The notes under the pieces: generated by a model
Databases searched by the model: none
What the model was told of the DNA's origin: nothing
Seen by the model: the letters and a program-made list of their open reading frames with translations, nothing else
Position numbers and translations under genes: made by a program
Origin: Silybum marianum
Taxonomy: Eukaryota > Streptophyta > Magnoliopsida > Asterales > Asteraceae
Direction of reading: 5' to 3'
Length of the DNA: 64,000 nucleotides
NCBI GenBank assembly: GCA_036898165.1
Contig: CM072538.1
Coordinates: 9,913,439-9,977,438, forward strand
Shown: positions 22,761-34,110 of the stretch, piece by piece
Layout: each line of letters opens with the position of its first letter
How positions within the stretch are numbered: the first letter of the stretch is position 1

Positions 22761-23802
22761 TTAAAAGAAATATTTCCTCAAATGAGTTGCGTTCCAGCTA
22801 CGTGGGATATTTTGACCGTCCAAGGTTTGTAATTGGTAGGCGCCCTTTCCGACGACCGTAGTGATTCGATAGGGCCCTTCCCATTTGACTAATAACTTAC
22901 CTACATTTCGTTCTTGAGTGTTCTGGAAGACACGTCGTAAGACGTAATCTCTCACTCTGAAGGTCTTTATCCTGATGTTCTTGTTGAAATATCATGCGAC
23001 AGACTGCTGTTGAGATGCCAATCGAGCGTAAGCTGAGTCTCGTAAGTCTTCAAGTGCGTCCACATCGTAGCTGAGGTCTACCATATTTTGTTCGACAGAG
23101 GCATGTCGCGGTCGGTAGGCTCACTTTGATTGGTAGGACAGCTCCGCATCCATAAACTAGTGAAAACGGTGTTTGTCCTGTCGAGGTGTGAGGAGTCGTG
23201 CGATTGGCACATAAAACAGAGGGTAACTCCTCGACCCAACGTCCTTTGGCGGCTCCGAATCTTTTCTTATGTGAATTGATAATTGTTTTGTTACTCGACT
23301 CGACGAGTCCGTTGGACTGGGGATAGCGAGGTGTGGAGGTCGTGAGTTTTATACCTCACTCTTCACAGAATCGCCTTGTCTTATCACTTATGAATTGAGA
23401 TCCGTTATCATACATAATCTCGGAGGGAACGCCAAATCTGCAGATAATGTTAGTCCGGATAAAGGATATCACCTATTTATCTCGTATTTGAGAAAAAACG
23501 GTGGCCTCTATCCGTTTCGAGAAGTAATCTGTAAGGACTAATAGGTACACCTTTTGCCCGGGCACCTGTGGCAATTTGTCGACAATATCCATACCCCATC
23601 ACATGAAATGCCATGGGACTAGGTATGAATGTAAGAATTCAGAAGGTTGGTGAGTCTTACCTGAGTGGCGCTGACAAGCATCACATTTTAGTACGTACGT
23701 TATGGCGTCCTGTCGAAGAGTAGGCCAGTAGTAGCCTTGTTGCGAGATTCGATTTGCTAGACTTCTTCCTCCAGAATGATTTCCACATTCTCCGTCATGC
23801 AT
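22761..23802 (-). pseudogene. Gypsy integrase of element F
   Basis: The N-terminal HHCC zinc domain is clear at 23802-23599 (HDGECGNHSGG...ILKCDACQRHSG-type spacing). The catalytic core between about 23590 and 22990 is broken by stops. The C-terminal segment 22955-22761 reads KLLVKWEGPYRITTVVGKGA and ends in PRSWNATHLRKYF, the Tat-lineage tail. A 375-bp spacer with no obvious content separates it from the antisense ORF. Confidence 0.85.
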
Positions 23803-24216
23803 TTCTCATAGTATTTTTTTGGGTTTCGCTAGGGATGAGACATCGTAGGTTACTTTATAGCAGTAAATCCCCCTTTCGGTCATAAACGTTGTTTTTTCCT
23901 GATCGTCCAGGTGCATGAGAATCTAGTTGTATCCCGAATATGAATCCATGAAAGTCAATAATTCATGATCGGTCGTCGCGTCAACCATAGCGTCAATGTG
24001 GGGCAACGTGAACGGATCTTTGGGGCAAGCTTTATTAGGATCGGTGAAGTCTATATGGACTCGCCACTTTCCATTTTTCTTTTTGACGACCACGACGTTC
24101 GCTAGCCATTCCGGGTATTTCACTTCTCGAATCTTGCCAGACTTCAACAGGTTATCGACTTTGTCATTGATAACCTTGTTCTTTTTCGGAGCGAACTTCC
24201 GGCGCTTCTGCTTCAC
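23803..24216 (-). pseudogene. Truncated gypsy reverse transcriptase of element F
   Basis: The RT N-terminal part is well preserved: INDKVDNLLKSGKIREVKYP, WLANVVVVKKKNGKWRVHID, FTDPNKACPKDPF, LLTFMDSYSGYN. Just beyond, at TTFMTERGIYCYKV, family similarity ends and the sequence passes within about 40 codons to the integrase start. The catalytic F/YxDD box, thumb and the whole RNase H domain are therefore missing by an internal deletion. Confidence 0.85.
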
Positions 24217-25524
24217 GGGTTTGAACGATGGATCAATGGATAACTTATGCGATATGATTTTTGGGTTGATCCCGATCGTATCTTCGTGCGACTAGGCGAA
24301 GCAATCGGCGTTCGTTCGAAGAAAGTTGACCAACTTTCGCTTGATGCCCGGTGCAAGTGATGCCGCCACGCGAACCTTGCATTCGGGGTAGTTCGGATCA
24401 AGTACGACCTCTACTAGTTGTAAATCGTCGCTCGAGTTTTCTTGGCCTTGCAGTTGGTTGACGTGCTTCTTTCGAGGTTTCATGGTTGCTTTGTAACATT
24501 CTCGCGCCACCTTCGGTTCGCTTTTTATTTCTTGCTTTTCCCACGGCGTTGGAAATTTTAGCACCTGATGATAAGTTGAAGGAACGACTTTCATTTCGTG
24601 GATCCATGGTCGCCCGAGGGTAACATTGTATGCAGAGGAGCAATCAACAACGTTGAACCTAGTCGACTTGCTAACTCCTTCGCCGCGTGACCTCGGTTTC
24701 ATTTACCCCCATTGCTTTCAGGGTGTTGAGAAAAATTACGTTGACCGAGCTGCCTCAATCCACGAGCAGTCTTTTCATCGAGCAATCCCCAATCGTCAGC
24801 TGGATCACCAGACCATCGTGATGTTTTGGTCATAAATTGCCCAGATCACGAGCATCTAACGCGACGTGATCGTTCCTCGAATCGACACCCGCTCCTGGTT
24901 CGAATGACGACTCTTTCAGAAAAACGAAGTTATTCAAGTTCTTTTTCTCAAAGAAGTCAAAGAAGTCCCCCTCCGACAGCCCGACGAGTCATCCACTTAA
25001 AAGGACCCTCCCTGCGGTGCGCCCTTCCTTGAATTATTCGGGGTATCCGGGAGGCGATAGGATTATCGGGCTGACCCGGGGCTTGTTTCTTGGCGGTTGA
25101 ATGGGTGAGTCCGTAGACTTCTGTTTCACTGTAATACAATTCACCGTTTTAGTGGCGTTCGGAGATGGGGGTTTAGGGATCATAGATGTGTCGTCGTCAA
25201 TCTCAGATGTCCCTTAGATACCGTTCCTTCGAAGTCGTAGGGTGGATTCTCAGGATGTTGAAAGTTGTTGATCTGGGGTCGGAATCCGACGTACTACGCT
25301 CCTTGCGGAAGTGGACCGGGCGGGGGTCGACGAAGAGGTATCTGGTCGGGGTTTCCGGGAGGAAATCTTTGAGCTTCCAGTTGTTGGATTAGCAGGTTTG
25401 CTGCATTCAGCTCAGCTCTCAGGTTTGCTTCGGTGCGGTTAACTCCGTGGTATGTCATTGAGAAAAAAAAACAGAAGAAAGTCGTTAGTAACGCAAAGTT
25501 CGTCGGAAAATTCCTTTAATCAGG
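24217..25524 (-). pseudogene. Gag and retropepsin region of gypsy F
   Basis: The protease is recognisable: LTIGDCSMKRLLVD, then a stop where the catalytic T should be, then GSSVNVIFLNTLKAMGV (about 24830-24720). It is followed by SAYNVTLGRPWIHEM and VVPSTYHQVLKFPTPW in the open frame 24702-24292. The stretch above 24850 should be gag; only proline/arginine-rich fragments (PRNKPRV) remain and no zinc knuckle was found. Confidence 0.7.
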
Positions 25525-25541
25525 TCCCACAGATGGCGCCA
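25525..25541 (-). other. Primer binding site of gypsy F
   Basis: Minus strand TGGCGCCATCTGTGGGA, three bases inside the right LTR. TGGCGCC-type sites are usual in Tat/Athila gypsy elements. It proves that the right LTR is the 5' LTR. Confidence 0.85.
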
Positions 25542-25544
25542 AAC

Positions 25545-26317
25545 TGTTGATGCCAAAAATTAACTTAACAAAAGTTAACTTTAGGTGCTTGTGGACCTAA
25601 TCGATTTAAGGAAGGATTCTCCCGGCAAAGGTAAATAAAACAAAGAAAAATAGACGAAGGCAAGAGATTTGGTGATGCGGAAAAACCCTTGGACGAGGGA
25701 AAAAATCGCGGACGATAGGTTAGCATCGTCGATGCACTATGGAAAAGTGACGCCAAGCAGGGGCGTCGTCCTTTAGGGCTATGGTCGTATGTAAAAGTTA
25801 AACTAGCGAATGAAATTTAGGAGGCTGTTGTGTGTTCTTTGATTCGAGAGCGCGGGTGCGGTTCTCCTCCCTTTTGATAACTCAACTGTTGCTTTTATAT
25901 TCGTAGTTGCTCGTAAAGGTTGATCGATATTGATTTCCTTCGTAAATTCCCTTGATGACGTTGTTTGTAACCATCCAACGGCCCTGCGAAAATAGATAAC
26001 AACTTAAATAATAACGATCCGACCGTTAAAGGTCGGGCTTAAGGTGCTTTGCGGGCCATCGTACGTCGGAGACTTTCCCGGGGAGTTTCGTTCGACTGTC
26101 TTTTTATGATTCTTCGGTCAATATTCACAGGTCGTAAAATATCTTTGGTCAATATTCACAGGTCGTGAAATATCTTTGGTCGCACGTTTTACCCTGTTGT
26201 CGAGACTTATACTCGACCATTGTTTTCTTAAGTCTTGGCCGATATTTGAGAGTCGTGGAAAGTCACTGGTCGAACATTTTAGTCAACGGTTGAGGGTTTG
26301 AGATTTTTGCCCAAACA
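25545..26317 (-). repeat. 5' LTR of gypsy F
   Basis: It runs from TGTTGATGCCAAAAATTAAC to TTTTGCCCAAACA, aligning throughout with 19653-20436. Next to it is the target duplication ATAAC, then element C's RT resumes. Confidence 0.92.
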
Positions 26318-26322
26318 ATAAC

Positions 26323-26473
26323 CAGGTTGTGAATTGCAGCCAAGGCAACCAACAACTTAATAGTCAAAATACTAGAAACCGGAGCATATGTATCGAAATA
26401 GCCAATACCGGGTTTTAGTCGATACCCTTGAATGACTAGTCGGGCTTTGAATTTATCAATTGTCCCATCAACT
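26323..26473 (-). pseudogene. RT N-terminal piece of element C
   Basis: On the minus strand this encodes KFKARLVIQGYR, GIGYF(D)TYAPV-like and ALAAIHNLV motifs of copia RT, continuing the reading interrupted by gypsy F. It stops sharply at VDGTIDK where element D's LTR begins. Confidence 0.8.
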
Positions 26474-27159
26474 TGATGGGTTTTATATTAACTACAAATA
26501 AACAACGCAGCGGAAACTATGGTAAGTATCATATAACTAAACCCTACAAGGAAATCTTAGTAGATGATATTAACAACAAGAAAAGAAAGAAATTACCAAC
26601 CTAAAATCCAATCTTGTAATTGGATCAATACATTTGTAGAACTCGAACACTTCGATCCAACGCTAAGGAAGGTAGTAACCAAAGGAGATTATCTCTAATG
26701 GTTTGTACCCAGTTTGTCCAAGATTATTAATCTTTGGAATATGCACCCAAGTGTAGTAAAAGTACCCACAAGTAATGGAGCAAAGAGAGAAAAGAAAAGT
26801 CAAGGTTTAAGAATGCTTGAGTGGGACACTTGATTTAGGAGCCATGGATCTATATTTATAATGGTAAGTAACTTCGGGACAAAGTTAGGGTTTTAGAGAA
26901 AAACCCTTGGTTCATCTTTCAAAGAATAAACAATTAGCCTTTGCACTTTTAATTGGCACAAACTAACTCCAATTAATTCTATAAAATTTCCTTAATAATT
27001 TCTAATTAATTGTTATCAAATAATAATTAATAAACTATTTATCTCTCTCTCGTAAATATTCTAATAACCCTTGGACAATTGAGGGCAACCCAAAAAGGAC
27101 CCTGCTATTAATGGAAAGTCATGAGTAATTAGTTATGACTTTGGACACTCATTCTAACA
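26474..27159 (-). repeat. 3' LTR of copia D
   Basis: On the minus strand a purine tract (CCAAGTGAGAGAC) precedes TGTTAGAATGAGTGTCC at 27159; the end AAACCCATCA abuts element C's coding sequence at 26474. Length 686 bp. A second copy was not found in the window. Confidence 0.75.
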
Positions 27160-28025
27160 GTCTCTCACTTGGACAAGTCATTAACTACTATTAGTCATAA
27201 ACGAACCAAACAATCAGCAGAGAGTGCTTCCTTAGCAACTGCCGAACTCTAATTCAGAGACAGCCCTAGATTAGTGATCAGCTTATTCCTTCGTTCTTCA
27301 AGATATCGTATGAACTGAGTCATGGACATGAATCTATCTCAAGTTCAAGGTTGTTTCCCGGTCTCCGATTTATGAGGACTTTATTAGACTACATAATTGA
27401 ACACATCAATCTAGTCCAGGTTGGGCCTAGCGCTATAATGTCGTCATCAAATCACCGAGGGGCCCACATATATCGTTTTTCATTAACATGCAAAAGGAAC
27501 GAATAAATTTTGACTACATAATCTAAATCTAATCTTCAAATTATACATATCCATATCTTTTATAACTTCCAGTTACGGTAGCGTTTAGATGTACCAATGC
27601 ACAACCGAATCATAAATTTAAACTCATGCATCTCCATTTGAAGAATAACAGATATTATCATCTTAGAATTACTTGTGATTTTAAGCCATGAAGTAATACC
27701 TAAATCTCTATTTAAGTACTCATGAGCATTATATGCATCTCTATGCTATGTCTTTCTTTATAGACATCAACTAACACTCCATGACAGTCTTAAATCAATA
27801 CTTACTTCCAAGACTATGATCGACTGTAGAGGTTTGAATATTCAGTCGCATTCTCATGCTATGTTTATCTCTATAAACATCGACTTAATACTCGAGAAGT
27901 TAAACATGCAAAAGAAACACAATAATAAACAACTCAAATGGCAGTTCACTAACACATAAATAATATCCATTATTCATCACCAAATCAATTACAATTTACT
28001 ATTGTTACAATGTTTCGAATATCAC
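27160..28025 (-). other. 3' untranslated region of copia D
   Basis: Non-coding. A repeated word TATGTCTTTCTTTATAGACATC / TATGTTTATCTCTATAAACATC (about 27748 and 27860) forms short hairpins; no gene. Confidence 0.5.
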
Positions 28026-29449
28026 CTAACTACTAAAACTAATATCTTGTCTCATGCCAATGCTCCTAGCATGCATGTCATGCTTAGTTTTGCTAAGCGC
28101 CTTTGTGAAAGGATCAGCCGGGTTTTCTTTTGATGATACTCTACTCACTAAGATGTCTCCGTCCTCCACTCTATGTTGTACATAATGAAATTTCCTCTTG
28201 GTGTGTTTGGTCTTCCCATGACCTTTGGGTTCCTTCGTAAGGGCGACAGCACCAGTCTTGTCACAAAAGATCTCTATGGGTTCACTAACAGTTGGAACGA
28301 TTCCCAGATCACCAATAAAGTTTTGCAGCCATGTAGCTTCCTTAGCAGCTTTAGAAGCTGTTATGTAGTCGGACTCACAGGTGATTCCACCACAGTAGGT
28401 TGCTTGGAACTCTTCCATGTCACTGCACCTCCATTCAATAGAAACACCCAATCGTACTGTGAACAATTGTCATCCACAACCGTTTGGATGCTGGCATCAA
28501 TATACCTGCTACTTCTAAGCTCTTCACTCCCACCGAATACCAAGAACATATCTCTCGTATTTCTCAAATACTTGAGAATATTCTTCACTGTTGTCCGATG
28601 ACTTTCTCCCGGATTACCCTGATATCGACTTACCATACTCAAAGCATATGAGATATCAGGACGAGTACATGTCATGGCATACATGATCGATCCTATAGCC
28701 GAAGCATACAGAACTCGACTCATTTTGTCCACCTAATCACGAGTGACGGGACATTGAGCTTTACTAAGCTTTATGCCTTGATGAATGGGTAAAGACCCTT
28801 TCTTGGAATTTTCCATATTGAACATTTTCAATACTTTATCCACATAGGTACTTTGGCTTAATCCTATTAGACGTTTTGTTCTATCCCGATAGATCCTTAT
28901 ACCCAGTATGTACGTCGCTTCTCCTAGATCCTTCATAGCGAAACAATTTCCAAGCCATGCTTTTACACCATTCAAAGTTGGGATATTGTTTCCTATAAGG
29001 AGTATGCCATCCACATACAAGACTAGGAAAGTTACAGTATTCCCACTAGCTTTGACATATACGCAGGACTCATCTTCACTCCTAGAAAATCCAAACGCTT
29101 TGACCTTTTCATGGAAGCAAAGATTCCAGCTGCGAGAAGCTTGTTTAAATCCATAAATAAACTTTTCAAGCTTGCACACTCTATTGCGATGCTTGGCGTC
29201 TATAAAACCTTCCGATTGTGTCATGTACACATACTCCGAAAGTTTCCCGTTAAGGAAAGCGGTTTTGACATCCATTTGCCATACTTCATAATCATAGAAG
29301 GAGGCTATGGCAAACATTATTCTAATAGACTTGATCTTGGCTACCGGTGAAAAGGTTTCATCGTAGTCAATCCCTTGGGTTTGAGTATAACCCTTTGCCA
29401 CTAGCCTAGCCTTGAACGTGTGTCCATTTCCGTCCATGTCGGTCTTCTT
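28026..29449 (-). pseudogene. RT and RNase H of copia D
   Basis: RT (29437-28733) shows KARLVAKGYTQTQGIDYDET, WQMDVKTAFLNGKL and LVLYVDGILLIGNN: the catalytic YVDD is YVDG, losing an essential aspartate. TRPDISYALSMVSRYQGNPG follows in the next frame (28732-28361), then RNase H (28466-28026) with ASKAAKEATWLQNF and ENPADPFTKAL. Two frame breaks (about 28733 and 28460) and a stop after the VGCKWIF motif at about 29450 interrupt the reading. Confidence 0.9.
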
Positions 29450-30771
29450 CTAGAAGATCCATTTACAACCGACCGTCTTACGACGGGGTGTTTGATCAAC
29501 AAAATTCCAAACTTGGTTATCATACATGGACTGAATCTCGTTGTCCATTGCCTCTTTCCATTCAACAGGCTTAGGGCCTTCCATGGTTTCCTTATAGTTA
29601 GCTGGTTCATTCAAATTAACAAGTGTTTTATCACTTATTAATGTATCCCCTTCCGTAGTAATATGAAGACCATAGAACTCGAGAGGGTGGCTAACTCTTA
29701 CGGATCTACGAAGAGGTAATGACTCGTCAACTAGCTCAATAGGTATTTCTTCCTCGGGTTGAGTGCTAGTGCCAACATCAGGTATTTCATCGTTTGATTC
29801 TTGAATTTCTTCAAAATCAATGTTACTCCCACTGACTTCTTTAGCTATAAGTTCTCTTTCTCGAAAGACTCCTCTTCGAGCTACAAACACCACATTTTCA
29901 GTGGGTCGGTAAAACAAATAACCGTAAGACTTTTGTGGGTAACCTATGAATAGATACTTCTCAGGTTTTTCGGCAAGTTTATCTTGGCTCTCGTGTCTTA
30001 CAAAAACCTCACAACCCCAAACCTTGATATGTGCGAGTGGGGGTTTCTTCCCTGTCCACATTTCATGAGGTGTCTTCTCAACTTTATTTGTTGGTACAAG
30101 AGTTAGGATATGGGTGGCTGTCTCTAAGGCATGCCGCCAGAAATAGACTGAAAGAGGAGCTCGAGTCATCATGGAACGAACCATGTCTAACAAGGTTCGG
30201 TTGCGCCTCTCAGCAATACCATTAAGTTGAGGTGTTCTAGGAGGTGACAATTGTGAAACAATTCCACATTCCTTAAGATACTCATTGAACTCAAGACTAG
30301 ATACTCACCACCCCTATCGGAATGTAGTACTTTAATCATTTTACACAATTTATTCTCTACTTCGTGCTTAAACTTTTTTAACTTTTCAAAGGTATCTGAC
30401 TTATGTTTAATCAAGTAAACATAACCATATCTACTATAGTCGTCGATAAAAGTCACGTAGTAGCGATTGCCATCTTTTGTGGTGGATCTAAATGGACCAC
30501 ATACATCTGTATGTATTAGGTCTAACAATCCTTCACCTCTTTGTAAAGAACCGGTGAATGGTGACTTGGTCATTTTTCCAAGTAAACAGGACTCACATGC
30601 ATCATTCGATTTTAAGTCAAATGATTCCAAGACTCCATCCTTTTGGAGTTGGGCGATGCGTTTCTTGTTTATATGACCAAGACGACAGTGCCATAAAGAT
30701 GTGTGGTCTAACTCATTAGAAGAATCAATAGCTAGCACATTACTCAAGTTATTATCACACAAAACATATTC
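29450..30771 (-). pseudogene. Integrase of copia D
   Basis: Pre-integrase HHCC region: LWHCRLGHINKKRI and CESCLLGKMTKSPF. The core has D in LIHTDVCGPF, D in LHSDRGGEY and E in TPQLNGIAERRN, so the DDE triad is present. A frameshift near 30250 splits the core (30762-30187 and 30250-29450). The C-terminal part shows YFWRHALETATHIL, VWGCEVFVRHES and FIGYPQKSYGY, typical of copia. Confidence 0.9.
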
Positions 30772-31142
30772 TTAAACACCATTACAAGGAGTAGCTTTAA
30801 AAACAAACAAGTCATCTTTATAAACTAAAATATCTCCATTCAAATTATCAAAGTAATAACGGAAACCTTTAAATAATGCGTGAAATGAAATAATATTCCG
30901 AGACATATCGGGTGAATAACAGCAATCTACTAACTTTAATCTAAACCCATTATCCAAGACAAGCTCAAAAATCCCCATCTTCGTAACAGCTGCATGACGC
31001 CCATTGCCCATGATGAGATTTAGTTTTCCTGGCCGCAACTCCTTGCTATCCTTTAGTCCCTGTAATAAGAACAGATGAGAATACCACATTCTGTATCAAG
31101 GACCCAGGAATTAGAACATTTCATATCAGTGAGTTTGATTAA
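30772..31142 (-). pseudogene. Protease region of copia D
   Basis: Minus strand SNSWVLDTECG: the aspartic protease loop D-T-G reads D-T-E here. It is followed by LIMGNGRHAAVTKMG and LVDCCYSPDMSRNIIS, the usual protease/pre-integrase sequence, then one stop before integrase. Confidence 0.75.
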
Positions 31143-32083
31143 TTACATACCAGATGCAGTGGCAGACGACTTGCCCTTGCTCCCTTTTAACTCTTGAAGG
31201 TATTTTCGGCAGTTTCTCCTCCAATGCCCTGTTTGTCCACAGTGAAAACACATTGCCTCCTTTGGATCTTTGGAAGGCGGGATGTCATGATTAACCATTC
31301 TCTTTGACATGTTGTTGGACTCTCCAACATGGGCTTTCCCTTTCCTAATGTGTTGAGCAGTGGCTTTTCGTTTCTTCCCCTTTCCATGTCGAATGGCATT
31401 GACCTGTGCAGCAGCAGTTGAGCTTGATGAGGCATGAGACCTTTTCATGCCTTGCTCATCTCTTTGTAGCAGGTTATGCAGTTGCATGATGTTGGTCTCA
31501 CCATCATTCATATGAAACTGCATAATGAACGGGTCATAAGAATCCGGAAGTGCATCAAGGACCATGTCAATGGCCATGTTCTTGTCAAACTTCACATCCA
31601 GCTTCTCAAGTCTTTCAATGAGCCTTTGCATCTTTTGCATGAGAGCACATACTGACTCACCGTCCTTGTGTGGACACTTTTTCAGGGCTTCAAGAACCTC
31701 CAAGCGCTCTTGCCTTAGTCCCTTATCGAACATTTCACGAAGTTTTTCATTTATTTCATAAGCCCAGCTCTCATCAAACATCTTTTGAAGTTTAGAGGAC
31801 ATGGTGGACACCATGATGCAAGATGCCTTGGTAGAGTCCGTGCAATGCTTGTTGTAAGCATCAATTTCTTCAGAAGAGGCAATGTTCATGTCGATTTCGA
31901 CGATTTGGTTAACAAGCACGTATTCCTTGTTTTCATAGCGCAAGGTCAATATTAGGGCACGCATCCAATCAAGGTAATTGGGGCCCACATTTCATTCGCC
32001 ATAATAGGAAGGAGAGTGAAACCGGAATTTTCGGTAGGAGCAGGAGCAGGAGAAGGAGGAAGATTATTATTGATTCCAGACAT
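31143..32083 (-). pseudogene. Gag of copia D
   Basis: The ATG at 32083 (MSGINNNLPPSPAPAP) begins gag; a small frameshift at about 31989 separates it from the long open part, which reads PNYLDWMRALILTLRYENKE and LDALPDSYDPFIMQFHMND. The zinc knuckle CFHCGQTGHWRRNC (CX2CX4HX4C) is intact at about 31253-31212. The ATG follows CTTGTCTTATAG, which looks like a splice acceptor. Total about 310 residues, normal for copia gag. Confidence 0.88.
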
Positions 32084-33349
32084 CTATAAGACAAGTGGTT
32101 TTAGTTAGTGATATTAAATAAGCCTTAATTATTTAGCCAATTAATATATTAAGGCTAGGATCCAATTTCTAACATTCATTATATAAAGAGGGACGCCGTA
32201 ATTATATACGTTTGAGAATCCCAATTATTTACCCAATTAATTTAGGTAGGCATACAACTTGCTAATTTCATCTTTATGAAATTCCTAGAACGTTTGAGAC
32301 TCGTTGTACTTTCAAGGGCATGTTTAGTCTCAGATATGCATCTTACTTATTCTGGTTGGGACGCCGAGGACCACAACTAAAATTGTGAATTAACCATGCA
32401 AAACACGTTGGTACATTTATTCTATTTATAGTTCTCAAATTGATGCGTCGGTTATCCACACATGCTCCATCAATAAACTATAAAAATGAATTGTCACATC
32501 ACCTTGCCTATCACGGTCTCAAATTAATGTGCCGGTTATCCACACACGCTCCATTAATAGACTAAATAGAAATGATGTGCGTTTTCATTGGTTTGCATAC
32601 ATATTCACATTTTCCTATGTGTATCTAAAAAGGGAAATTTATTTTAGATATAGGTTCTAGATTAATACTTTTAATCTCAATATCGATAATATTGGATCCG
32701 TTCGATAACTCGCACTCTTTCACACAAAAGGTCGGTGAGCTGGCAACGCAAGGCGTTTTAAAAACCCTTCTCATTAGCAACCATTTTATAGGTAGTTTCC
32801 TTGTACCTTCTTATGGTGTTAGGAGATTGATGAGTCTAGTAGTGATCCAAGTACGATATATTTAATATTAGTTATAATATATATATAAACAATGTATATG
32901 AATAGGGTAGATTTTAAATATTTTAAAACTTACTAATTATTTAATCAAGTTAATATCAATTTACCATGTAACCTTACAAGATAATATTAATACATTATTA
33001 GATATTCTAATCATGTAAGGGCACATGTAAATAATTAACATAATATAATTCTATATGCTGAAATTTAATTGATATATATAATAATTATATTTGATTTTCT
33101 ATTAATTCTAATTATCATGTTTAAATCGTATGACAATTTAAATTTACCAATTAAACTTTAAATCATGTGAGGACACATGATAATGATTAACAAAATCAAA
33201 AACTATCTATATATAAACCAAAAAAATTCGGTCATATATATACAAAATAATCTCTTTCAATTTAAAACATTTAAATTAAAACATATTTAAATCTTCCAAT
33301 TTGCCAAATGATTTTAAATCAATAGCCAAAATTAACCAACCTTCCATTC
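32084..33349 (-). other. Presumed 5' leader of copia D, no gene
   Basis: No ORF of note. Two related units (about 32440-32480 and 32518-32560) share GGTTATCCACACA and flanking words. A TATA-like stretch with a run of TATATATA lies near 33220-33240. Neither a copy of the TGTTAGAATG LTR nor an iMet PBS was found here, so either the 5' LTR is lost or this is a chimeric 5' end. Confidence 0.4.
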
Positions 33350-33714
33350 ACTACTAGAAAATTGAGTATTTTCAACGAAAATTTTCAATGGAAAATGTCG
33401 TTGAAAATTTTCTATGAATTTTAAAGGAATTATTGACAAAACATAAATTTTCTACGAATTTTCAACGAATTTCCGTTAAAAATCTCTCACAAAATGCATT
33501 TTCAACCAAAAACTTTTTGACGAGACATTCCGTTGAAAAATTTTTGGTTGAAAATGCATATATATTTGTGAGAGATTTTCAACGGAAATTCGTTGAAAAT
33601 TCGTAGAAAATTTATGTTCTGTCAATAATCCTCTAAAATTCGTAGAAAATTTTCAACGACATTTTCCGTTAAAAATTAATTTCCATTGAAATAATACTCA
33701 ATTTTCTAGTAGTG
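33350..33714. repeat. 365-bp foldback CACTA MITE
   Basis: It begins CACTACTAGAAAATTGAGTA and ends TACTCAATTTTCTAGTAGTG, with ATT on both sides (33347-33349, 33715-33717). The two arms, rich in TTTTCAACGAAAATT-like words, pair over almost the whole length around a centre near 33530. No coding capacity. The family is distinct from that at 15534. Confidence 0.88.
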
Positions 33715-33843
33715 ATTTAATCCTCAAATTTCCAAAATTTGACTAATAAATATTGGATAATTGTTATTTAACAAATCATTATTCAATGTTTACCAAAAGC
33801 TAGGAGATAATTGCCAAAATATTTTAAACATTCCAAAACAATT
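33715..33843. other. AT-rich filler between MITE and element C
   Basis: About 130 bp without gene or terminal repeat; probably the boundary between the D leader and element C. Confidence 0.4.
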
Positions 33844-34110
33844 TTAAACACCAATTATCTCATAAATTTTGATCCAACATACGTATCCAATCAATATACA
33901 ATGAATTCCACGTTCACCCAAAGTCTTTCTTTTGGGTTCGGGTAGTTTCACAACTGCCCTACAACCCCAAATTCGAAAATAACTCAACTTTGAAGTTTTC
34001 TTGAACCATAGTTCATATGGGGTTGTTTTGTTCTGTTTTTTAGGAACTCTATTTAAAACATAACAGGCCGTCAACATAGCCTCACCCCAAAATCCGTCAC
34101 TGGTACTGTC
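33844..34110 (-). pseudogene. Integrase C-terminal piece of element C
   Basis: Minus strand: DGFWGEAMLTACYVLNRVPK, KTTPYELWFKK, FRIWGCRAVVKLPEPKRKT and CILIGYV. These are standard copia integrase C-terminal motifs. Similarity stops right after IGY at about 33880. Upstream the reading is interrupted by a foreign insert. Confidence 0.85.

Larger units (their letters stand above)
19653..26317 (-). mobile_element. Ty3/gypsy element F, Tat lineage, with TSD ATAAC
   Basis: It is a 6665-bp element with LTRs at both ends (784 and 773 bp) and identical 5-bp flanks ATAAC (19648-19652, 26318-26322), inserted in element C's RT. Gag-pol is on the minus strand; a second ORF runs on the plus strand between integrase and the 3' LTR. 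The integrase tail (PRSWNATHLRKYF) and PBS (TGGCGCCATCTGTGGGA) fit the Tat/Athila group. Most of RT and all of RNase H are deleted and gag is degraded, so the copy is dead. LTRs have diverged visibly by point changes and small indels. Confidence 0.92.
26474..32083 (-). mobile_element. Ty1/copia element D
   Basis: Minus-strand copia element: gag (32083), protease, integrase, RT, RNase H (28026), 0.87-kb 3' UTR, 3' LTR (27159-26474). It is inserted in element C's RT. Domain order and signature motifs are complete, but a few frameshifts and catalytic changes have inactivated it. No matching 5' LTR or PBS was found upstream of gag, so the 5' end is undefined (somewhere in 32.1-33.9 kb). Confidence 0.85.
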
